This document shows, piece after piece, positions 55,635 to 64,000 of a stretch of DNA of 64,000 nt (its first letter is position 1; each line of letters begins with the position of its first letter). The position numbers were made by a program, and so were the translations under genes. The DNA is from Siphonodentalium dalli (taxonomy: Eukaryota; Mollusca; Scaphopoda; Gadilida; Siphonodentaliidae), in contig CP136066.1 in NCBI GenBank assembly GCA_032622095.1, positions 194,358,816 through 194,422,815 on the forward strand. Reading direction: 5' to 3'. The notes under the pieces were generated by a model that did not search any database, was not told the DNA's origin, and was given only the letters and a program-made list of their open reading frames with translations.

Positions 55635-56945
55635 AAATATGCAGGAGGAAAATATGGACACGAGTATCAGTATGTATGGGTAACGACCACACATAATGGA
55701 TTTAAAGTACCAATAAAGGGAAAAACAGTCAGGTGCACGGGCGTAACATGAACAGGCGTGATGGTGGAAAATATCTATGAGAATGGTGCTAGCTAGTTTG
55801 GGTGGCTATTCAAATATGTTAAAGTGAACACAATGTATGCAGCAAGATTATAACCGATAGGTCGTGCAACACAATGAGTTAAATCAGTGAACACTCAGTT
55901 ATCCGGTGTTTAAAGCAACATATAGTTCAAGTAAGATGTATATTATTGGACAAAATAAAGTAATCACTCGCCGATGAGAAATACCTTATTAGGATATATA
56001 TGCGGGTAATGATTGTGGTGGAGTTAAATCATGTAATCACTCGTCTATGAGAAAAACAATATCACTGAGACTATATTTATAGGTGATGATTGTATAGTGT
56101 TATAGAAGTTAAATAATGTAATCACTCGTCAATGAGAAACAAAAATTATAAGAAATATCTTAGGTGGTGATTGTATTACGTATAATCAAAGTTCCTACTG
56201 TTTAAATAACTAATAGGGATGGAACATGTGAATATTATACATAACTAACATTTGATCAAGTAATCAATAGTGAATTACCCGCCGAGGTTTAGTAAAATGT
56301 AAGTTGTAGGCATCTCAGCTATTGCGAACAATAACACTGTATTGACAGCCACATTAAGTATGAGGCAAGGGCGTCGGCGAAGGAAGGTACTAGTGTTACA
56401 TATAGAAATACATGGTAAATAAAGTAATCACTCGTCGATGAGAATTCTATGTTATCACATAATATCATAGGTATGTTGAATTAGGGGTTCTTAAAATATA
56501 TCTTGTTTGCATTACTAACAAGGATAGGAGTTGTCAAAAACCAGTGCGAATAATATTCAATCAAGTAATATTTAGTGGCTCAATTATAAGGTTAAGCGAT
56601 GAGAAGTTAATTGTAGGTACCTCAGCTAACTACGAACATTAACATTGTATCGATAAGTCATATCATATATACAAGTGAGGGTGGTGGTGAATGCGACCAT
56701 ATAAGGGAATCTAGGGTAACATGCAAATCAAGTAACCACTCGTCAATGAGAATCGACAGATTATTATGAGGTATGTGGATGTATTAGTTTACTTAGGGAA
56801 TATGTAGTACATCATGTTTGACTTACTAACATGGAAGGGACTAACACTAATCATTGTAGATACAAGTAAACCAAGGGACCAATATCGAATGAGTTCATAA
56901 CGTATAGCATAGCTAAAGCTAGACGTAGGCTTCTGGCCACTCATA
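55635..56945 (-). repeat. Divergent PLE-type leader without an adjacent RT
   Basis: Starts with GCAGGAGGAAAATATGGACA and follows the same order as the unit leaders, with ATCACTCGTC-type cores at 55964, 56037, 56122, 56428 and 56735 (the last CCACTCG). The right end, "aagggaccaatatcgaatgagttcata"-like sequence to about 56945, aligns with the right end of the unit leaders. Many substitutions and different spacing mark it as an older or separate subfamily. To its left, where an RT ORF would be expected, lies the minisatellite. Confidence 0.7.
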
Positions 56946-57848
56946 AATATCCAAATTTGGTGGCTATTATCTCGGATATGGCATGTGCAGGTGTTAACAA
57001 AAACAGGTGCGAAAAGATCTAAATAAGGCGAACGCAGGGGGGTGGAACATACGTTCAGGCTGCTAAATACAACATCGACGCATTGGACATGCATTAATAG
57101 GTTACAGCAAATCCTACGGAACAATGAGTGTAGTAAATTGGAACTTACCAAAAGTACGCATATAAAGAGATCCTGGTGCAAGATAGATGCAGACATTATT
57201 GCATAAATTCGATATAGAATCAACCATGTAATCAAACAGATATCCCTATACCGCTAACAGTATAGTTTAAACAAAAAGGGGGGTGGGTGTACAAGTTTCA
57301 ATAAGTAAATATAAAAGCACTGTTGTATGTGGTATATGCTATAGACATCCAAGGTTAGTACAGATGTATGGACATCATGTAAGTTATAATTGGGAATAAC
57401 CAATCTTCAGTATGCCCCTAACAGGCGTATAACATCCTGTAGCACATACCAAGGGTTCTAATCTAGATTATTTTGTATACAAGATAAAAACCAGATAAAA
57501 TAGGGCTAATTTTTTGTTGTATAAAAGGTAATCTCAGTACAAATGTACCTTAAACGATCTGCAGCCGGACAGATTCTCTAGGTTCTTGAGTTCTTGTGCG
57601 GTTACAGTACTGTAAAAAACATAGGGTCCGTGAGATAATGCCATATATACACTTAGCCCAGATGTGACCAGACAGCAAGATTACAAAATCTAACCGTACT
57701 GCCACAACTAAATATAAACCAAAATAATCGTAGCCAGTCAAATAACATAGGATTCGATAAGAAATAAATAAAATCAAGGCGTAAACAAAGGAGTTAAAAG
57801 TTTAACCCGTGAACCTGCTCAAGTTTCGTAACACCAGCTATATACACA
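56946..57848. other. Unassigned flank between divergent leader and unit E
   Basis: No recognised feature. Minus-strand open frames of 148 codons (56789-57235) and 75 codons (57550-57777) have no recognisable motif; the first overlaps leader repeats. Confidence 0.4.
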
Positions 57849-59164
57849 TGTTGTGAGATTATTCAAGGGTTGCAAGGAATGTCACTCGACTGAGGGTAGG
57901 TTCTTAAAACCACTGGTATGCATGCAGGCGATGACACGTCCTGAATACATATTGTGGAGTATGATACAAGATCTCTACTGTAGTGTCAACTAAAATATAG
58001 AAGTAATAGGTAGCCTGACGGCGGAAAGTTTTTAAAGGTCAAAATCACAAATAGGCTGTGTATACCCATTGAGAACCGTGGTGGGGAGTACTGCAAAAGG
58101 TCCAAAATGTAACTATATTAAAATCACAGCAGAAACACCGTCACCACAGTTAACAAATGGGAGAAAATATAATCGTAACCTGATGTTGGGCTATTACAAA
58201 TTTTGAAAGTAATTTGGATAGCTAGCAAAGGGCCAAGAGAAATTTTAGCCAAAGGGTTCAATTTGGATTTGATAGTATACATGTGTGTTGTAACAGCAGA
58301 ATAAAGAAATGTGTGCTTAAGTAGTGTGAAAAGATGTGTCCTGTGTTAAAATCAAAATTTTCATCGACGTTATCTTCAGTTACATATCTCGGTGACGAAT
58401 CTTCTAAGCGAAGAACCGCCGTTTTTCGGGACGAAAATGCAAGAAACTAGCTCCGAGATCGTCCCCTGGACGTGTGGCCCAGCAACATCGACTAAAGAAC
58501 CGCATCAGGTGACGATATCCAACAAAGTTACACGGGGAACTAACCTTACATGTATGACAAACAAGGTTTTGCGTATAAGACTGATAGATTTATATGGGTA
58601 AATATCGATTAATTTTGATGTAATCGATTAGGATGTAAACAGGTATTATTACATAGAATCAATGATAAAATAATGGTTCATTTTATATAAATTGATGTAT
58701 GGATGAGATGATTAAAGCCATCGTGCAGTTGATGGAAGATTGCGCGTAGTAATCACACATATGGATAAGGTTTCATACAACATTCGAAAGATCCACGCAA
58801 TATACTTGAAAAGTAGCCAGAGTGGAGAAATCATCATCGAATAAATCAGTATTAAATTATTGCGTGAATGCATCCATAATTATCAGGAAAATGATCAAGA
58901 ATCAAGGATACTTAAAAAAACATTAAGAAGATAAACTGTGGTTTATATTTACCAGTAAATCCTATCAAATATCCAAACGAACGCGACTTAACACATGGAA
59001 ATTGAACAGAGTTACGAGACTTCAAAACGTGGGAACGTTCGAAAATGGCAGAGGTCTGAACACGAAGGATGTAACGTGCGGTGTCGCACGCGAAATTCAA
59101 AAGGAGCCGGTGCCAAATTCTAAAAATAGGACGATGGTCGACGATGGCGGAGTTAATGCGTATG

Positions 59165-59632
59165 TTACATGGGTGAAGTGAAATCTATGTCTGAAAATAA
59201 ATAATAATGATACAATCTGTATAACACTTTCTTTCTGAGTTCATGGTTCATAGAAGTGAGAACTCTCCTGCACAATCTGTCTTGTGGACAGGAAATGTTT
59301 ACAATAATTCGACTGGTCACCTTATATATAAAGACGTTGAATTGAGTGATAAGACGGAAATCGATGGTACTGTATCTGCTGCCAACATATAAATGAATAA
59401 AAGTGCTACCATTCCTGACTCTATGTAATTTATACACATTATTATATTGGTCGAAACATTGTAAAAAGTCCGGAACAGAAAGAATCCTTGTGAGGTTCAA
59501 TGGCTGTAAATCTTCGGGTGTCAGGTATAAAACAGTCGTCTTACCGACATTAGATAGGTGGCAGAACACTTCATTTTCCCAACTGGAAAGAGACATCTGT
59601 ATGTGAGAACACACAGGAGTGATACAGTACAT
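59165..59632 (-). CDS. 155-aa second ORF, unit E
   Basis: Identical to the other units although this unit has separate flanks. Function unknown. Confidence 0.5.
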   Translation of the reverse strand: MYCITPVCSHIQMSLSSWENEVFCHLSNVGKTTVLYLTPEDLQPLNLTRILSVPDFLQCFDQYNNVYKLHRVRNGSTFIHLYVGSRYSTIDFRLITQFNVFIYKVTSRIIVNISCPQDRLCRRVLTSMNHELRKKVLYRLYHYYLFSDIDFTSPM

Positions 59633-59786
59633 TATACGATCGAGTTGTAAATTTTTTAGGAATTATAATAGGTGTACAGGTAATCCAGAGACTAAAACTT
59701 TATGATTTCATTAAAGATGTATGGTGGATTCCCGACAAGACGGCGTGCTATAAGTTATATATGATAAAATATATATAGAAATTATT

Positions 59787-62276
59787 CTATAAGTAGTGGG
59801 ATAGCTTTCTGTGTAGCCGTTTCTTAGTAAGTAAAATGGTATGGAGTTTGGTGCCAACTTTATGGCAAAATCGAACATTAGCAGGTAATTTCATTAAATT
59901 ACGTGCCCTTTTATGGTTATTGGTAGACTTAGAGAATAGTACCGGTACATATACAGTAGATGGAGTATCATTAGATAGGGAAGTGCCACCCAAATTTCGA
60001 GGAGAAGCGCCTGTACTGGCGATCTGAGAAGCATGTAATGAACTATCTAAAGGTCGCGTACCACTTGTGCTAGCTGGTACCCATCCAAATTCTTTCTTAA
60101 AAATGACATCATAAGGGATGATTTGTTTAATGACAAACGGTTCAGGGTAGCCACACCTAGTGAGTCTGATAAGAAATAGGCTAATGTAATAAAGGTAATC
60201 CTCTCTACACGAAGAGTGTCTAAAGTAACGGTGGCACTCTGCTTTAATAATACCGACAAATACACCAATAGGATGGTCACTCTCGAAATGAGTGTACGAG
60301 TATGTATTAAAAGGCTTTTGGTAAAGGCCTACATGCAAGCCTTGGTTATAAAATAGTTCATGATTAATGCTAAAGGTTATATCAAGGAAATCAACCTTAA
60401 ACTTGCTAACTGATACATCCAAATTAATATGTTTAGGGTAGGCATCACGCAATCCATTAAGAATAGTCAACAATGATTCATATTTCACATCAACGAACAA
60501 GATGCCATCATCTATATATCTCAAAAAGATTTTAATAGGTTCCACTAGCGGAACATTTTGGAACATATAGTATTCACACCTAAGCAAGATGACATTTGCG
60601 GCTTGTGCCGAGACGAAACTGCCCATGGCGAGGCCCTGTGTCTGCAGGTACAGATGTTTAAAGCCAACATGGAAAAATGCATAATCTTGGATGAACTTGA
60701 AAAGGTCAACCATGAAGTTAAAGTGGGTATCATCAATATCTAAAATATGGCGAATAAACTCAAGTGCATCATACATATCAGAGTTTCGAATAGCCGTATA
60801 CAAAGACTGAAAGTCTGAACTGATAAACCAGTAGTTATTGAGTTGTTCTGGTGTTACATTAAGCGATTTAAATTCGTGGATGGCGTGCAATGAATCTTTA
60901 CATATGGTCCAAGTAATGTTATTTCTGTCAAAATGGTTATGCAACGCTGCCAAATAATTCTCTAACATATGTCCTAAAATACGTGAGGCACAAGTATTCA
61001 CATTCGAATGCGCGTTGATAATAGGACGGCCAGTCAAACTGGTTTCCACTTTGGGGGAGGGGAAAACTTTCAGTTTATGAACTTTAGGAGTAATATTTAA
61101 AGAAGGAATAATAATATCCGCAGGTTTAACTGCTAGGATTTTATCTAAAATAATTTGTTCAATAGTAGTATCCCTGTACTTAAAGGCTATGTAGCGAAGG
61201 CGTTTAACACCTTCATCAATGATATGATTTATACTGCTATAATCATGTAAACTGTATGTAGATGTATCGCTAAGTTGGCGCCGGTATTCTTTGGCATACC
61301 AAGCTGTAGTATTAATAGAGATACCCAGCGATTTATCACTGGGTGATATGATAACACCAGGGTGGTTAGCATAAAGGTTTAAGGTTTCATTTTCAAATGG
61401 AGATATATTCTTAAATGTGAGATAATTATCCCCAGGCCACGAGTTGGTAAATCGATCTATCTTGACAATACTGTCTAATGTGTCATTAACAAAAGTTGGT
61501 GGTAAACCTGGATGGTTAACATGCGTATACAACAATGTATTGTGTGATTTTAATGGATGAACATTATGTGGAGACATAAGATTAATCGTTTTACGATTAC
61601 ATGTTTCAAGAGCATCATAACACATGGTTTTCAACCCGGTAACTTGTATTTCCGGGGTGATTAACGGAGTAGGAATGAAGTTGGCACCTCGTCCTAACGT
61701 AGAAATCAAGTTCTCCGGCAAACGCCAAGGTACAAAGTTAAAGACCTTCTCGCGCGTCGTAATATATTCCTTGTTAAGCATAAACAAATAGGAATCTAGT
61801 GTCCGCATGTGGGATCGATAGCCGAGATTATGAAATAATAAAGATGGCAATGCATCTGACAATTTAACGATAGAAGACATCTCACTGTACTGTGATTGGC
61901 TGAATGTGGAATGATGGGAATATACACTAAGATTACTCCCAATATCATGTAATTCTTTAACTGTATCCATATATAGAGATAAGTTTACATTAAAATCTTT
62001 AATATGATTGTTCAATATATCAAATGAGTCATCAAGGGTTGATTGGGTTACATTATTAACATATGTACATTTGATGTCAGAGTATTTTGGAAAAATGCTC
62101 TCATAAGTAAGGATAACATCTTGTCTCCTAGAGGAGGAAAGGTCTAACAATGCATAAGTGTAAGGATCATGAATATGTCTCTGTAACAACTTGATGCGTT
62201 CTTCGAAATTGCTAACATTTTCTTTAAATGCCGATGCACACATTTCAGGATGGTTAAAAAACCGAAAATATGCCAT
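59787..62276 (-). CDS. Penelope-like reverse transcriptase, unit E
   Basis: Intact 829-codon ORF identical in protein to units C and D. Only about 735 bp of the leader remains upstream, so its promoter may be lost. Confidence 0.9.
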   Translation of the reverse strand: MAYFRFFNHPEMCASAFKENVSNFEERIKLLQRHIHDPYTYALLDLSSSRRQDVILTYESIFPKYSDIKCTYVNNVTQSTLDDSFDILNNHIKDFNVNLSLYMDTVKELHDIGSNLSVYSHHSTFSQSQYSEMSSIVKLSDALPSLLFHNLGYRSHMRTLDSYLFMLNKEYITTREKVFNFVPWRLPENLISTLGRGANFIPTPLITPEIQVTGLKTMCYDALETCNRKTINLMSPHNVHPLKSHNTLLYTHVNHPGLPPTFVNDTLDSIVKIDRFTNSWPGDNYLTFKNISPFENETLNLYANHPGVIISPSDKSLGISINTTAWYAKEYRRQLSDTSTYSLHDYSSINHIIDEGVKRLRYIAFKYRDTTIEQIILDKILAVKPADIIIPSLNITPKVHKLKVFPSPKVETSLTGRPIINAHSNVNTCASRILGHMLENYLAALHNHFDRNNITWTICKDSLHAIHEFKSLNVTPEQLNNYWFISSDFQSLYTAIRNSDMYDALEFIRHILDIDDTHFNFMVDLFKFIQDYAFFHVGFKHLYLQTQGLAMGSFVSAQAANVILLRCEYYMFQNVPLVEPIKIFLRYIDDGILFVDVKYESLLTILNGLRDAYPKHINLDVSVSKFKVDFLDITFSINHELFYNQGLHVGLYQKPFNTYSYTHFESDHPIGVFVGIIKAECHRYFRHSSCREDYLYYISLFLIRLTRCGYPEPFVIKQIIPYDVIFKKEFGWVPASTSGTRPLDSSLHASQIASTGASPRNLGGTSLSNDTPSTVYVPVLFSKSTNNHKRARNLMKLPANVRFCHKVGTKLHTILLTKKRLHRKLSHYL

Positions 62277-62366
62277 GCTGGAAAAATGAGTAAGGTAGTG
62301 GTTAATATGGTGCTGTGTAATTGTATAGAAACCATAACTATGATTCTATGGAATGCGGGTATTGTG

Positions 62367-63012
62367 CAGGAGGAAAATATGGACATGAGTGTGATATGAG
62401 TGGGTGAAAACCCATATCATGGATCTAATGCCATAATACATGCAAACAAACAGGTGCACGGGCGAAACCTGGCCAATTACGATAGCAGAGAGATCTCATG
62501 CGACAATGATGTACAATATTGATAACTTAAAATTAATTTGAGGATTAATTAACACATATGAATGTGGAATAGAATATATTTATAGGTGACGATTGTGTTC
62601 TGGACACCTAAAATAAAATGATATGATCACTCGCCAATGAGGAATGCCAAATTATTAGAATATATTTATAGGTGATGGTTGTGTAATAGGGTTAAATCAA
62701 GTAATCACTCGTGAATGAGAGAAAACATTTCAACTAAGATATAATTATAGGTGATGATTGCATTAGGGTCTATTGAGATTAAATAACGCAATCACTCGTC
62801 GATGAGAGATGACATGTAATTAGATTATATTTCTAAGTGAAAATGTTTTAGGGGTATTGAAAGTCCCTTAAGTTTAAATGGATATAAGGGATAGAATATG
62901 CAAATAATCAGTAACCCTAAAACTTAAATCAAGTGATTACTCGTCAATTACTTCATAAGTAAAAGTGACACAAGTTTCATGTAGGCATCTCAGCTACTGC
63001 CAGCAAAAACAT
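62367..63012 (-). repeat. Truncated PLE leader, unit E
   Basis: First leader module only (equivalent of 27797-28442) with its subrepeat cores at 62627, 62705, 62792 and the TTACTCG variant at 62947. The second module is absent. Confidence 0.75.
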
Positions 63013-63412
63013 AGATTCCATTTACCATTTCTGGAAAGTTTTTCACACTTGAAAATTTGTCGTCTAGTCAAGTTATCACTCATTTCGACATACAAATCAC
63101 AAAGCATTCTGAACTTTCATCACATTCAATATTCCTGTTATTTTTTCTCAAAACCCACATCACTATTTATACTGTCGTCTGTGTATATTATTGTAATATA
63201 TTCAATCTCTCCTTAGACGGAGGCAATAAAGACATATACTTCCCAAGTACATCAATTTCACCACGTGAGTTTATTGAATTAAAACTGTCAATGTTATGTT
63301 TATGTTTACCCATACCATAGTATGGCACACATAGTGTCGACGTCCGTATTGACCACTCGTCGTTTGTCCGTCTGTCTGTCTCTTCGTCCGTGGACACTTT
63401 ATGCCTAATGCG
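63013..63412. other. Flank to the right of the array, with GTCT-rich microsatellite
   Basis: No exon recognised. A GTCC/GTCT microsatellite lies at about 63365-63390. Small open frames here lack recognisable motifs. Confidence 0.45.
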
Positions 63413-63668
63413 ATAACTCAAACATGTTCTATCTCATCAGAACCAAACTATGTATATTGGTTTCTCAGCCCAAAATAGAGATAAAGTTCGAATATGGGTT
63501 TGATCCTAATTTTGTTGTGCAGAGTTATGGCCCTTTTTCGACTTTGCCATAACTCAAACAATTTTTATATGATTAGAACCAAATTTGGTATGTGAGTTTC
63601 TCAGCCCAAAATACAGATTGAGTTCGAATATATTCGAATTTATTTTAAAGGAGTTATGACCCTTTTTA
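63413..63668. repeat. Tandem repeat, two units of about 136 and 120 bp
   Basis: Each unit starts ATAACTCAAACA, then has "agaaccaaa", "ggtttctcagcccaaaata" or close, "agttcgaatat", and ends with "agttatg(g/a)cccttttt". The units are clearly related but diverged. Such blocks next to GTCT tracts are common in bivalve genomes as I recall; that is a recollection, not a search result. Confidence 0.7.
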
Positions 63669-64000
63669 TAAAATGCTCAATTTAAACAAAAATAAATTAA
63701 TATTTATTTTTAACTATTATAATAATAAAAAAAATGGATTAAAAAAATGTCATTGACACTTTCATTTGTTTCAGTTTTGTACCATTAATTAGGTGTGATG
63801 TCCTGTTTTGAAAATATGAAGATTTTATTGCAATAGTTGCATGAAATATAATCATATCAATAAATTATCATTTTGAACATCCTATATCCGGAGCATATGA
63901 GAGTACAGTTTATAGATGTTGGATTCCAAGTGAAATCTTTTTAATAATTGAGTGATGACATATTTGACAGAGCTCTGGCCTTTGGTTAGATGAAGTCAAA
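63669..64000. other. Non-coding DNA, nothing recognised
   Basis: Very AT-rich; no feature seen. Confidence 0.4.

Larger units (their letters stand above)
57849..63012 (-). mobile_element. Penelope-like retroelement unit E, 5'-truncated
   Basis: Matches unit A from 23279 to 28442. The left edge, in AT-rich flank, is taken as the 3' end of the element because neither linker nor LINE follows. The right edge falls in the first leader module, after AGCTACTGCCAGCAAAAACA. Truncation at the 5' side is what incomplete reverse transcription would give. No target duplication was identified. Confidence 0.8.

Noticed and set aside
56789-57235. 148-codon minus-strand ORF
   Set aside because: It overlaps the divergent leader repeats, has no recognised motif, and its counterpart in the five units is not open.
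34769-62276. All five units as a pure assembly duplication
   Set aside because: Unit-specific substitutions, a different period (6538 versus 9552) and unrelated flanks of unit E argue for real copies, although exact copy number cannot be settled without reads.
21679-63012. Telomeric repeat tracts next to the PLE array
   Set aside because: No run of TTAGGG or a similar short motif was seen; single CCCTAA-like words are chance. A telomeric location is therefore not supported from the sequence.

Overview
This is a eukaryotic window of AT-rich invertebrate DNA. Coding sequence is split by introns, there are no operons, and most of the window is transposon-derived. The immunoglobulin exons and the GTCT-type microsatellite tracts would fit a lophotrochozoan, perhaps a bivalve mollusc; this is an inference, not a species call.

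Region 1 (1 to about 10 kb, minus strand): three exons of one gene in matching splice phase (9551-9823, 4325-4476, 1855-1975). They encode the last two Ig domains of a PTK7-like (CCK4/off-track) receptor. The rest of the gene lies outside the window or was not recognised. The introns are crowded with small inverted-repeat elements.

Region 2 (about 10 to 21 kb): no gene recognised until an unidentified exon at 21121. The region holds nested MITEs: piggyBac-type (TTAA target, CCCTTT ends), hAT-type foldbacks (8-bp target duplication) and Tc1-type hairpins (TA target). One recurrent hairpin module sits inside several unrelated MITEs. A 100-N scaffold gap (21579-21678) interrupts the exon at 21121.

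Region 3 (21679 to 63012): the main feature, a same-orientation array of five near-identical units, all on the minus strand. Each unit carries an intact 829-codon reverse transcriptase of Penelope-like type without a recognisable GIY-YIG endonuclease, a 155-codon second ORF, and a long leader of degenerate subrepeats. Units A and B repeat at exactly 9552 bp because a decayed LINE lies between PLE bodies. Unit D repeats at 6538 bp because most of the LINE is missing at the C/D junction, where a 57-bp GC-rich hairpin segment is found instead. Unit D is followed by about 3 kb of related but divergent leader sequence and a minisatellite. Unit E is cut off in its leader. The five RT proteins differ at only two residues, so amplification was recent, or homogenised, or partly an assembly effect.

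Region 4 (63013 to 64000): non-coding DNA with a microsatellite and a two-unit tandem repeat.
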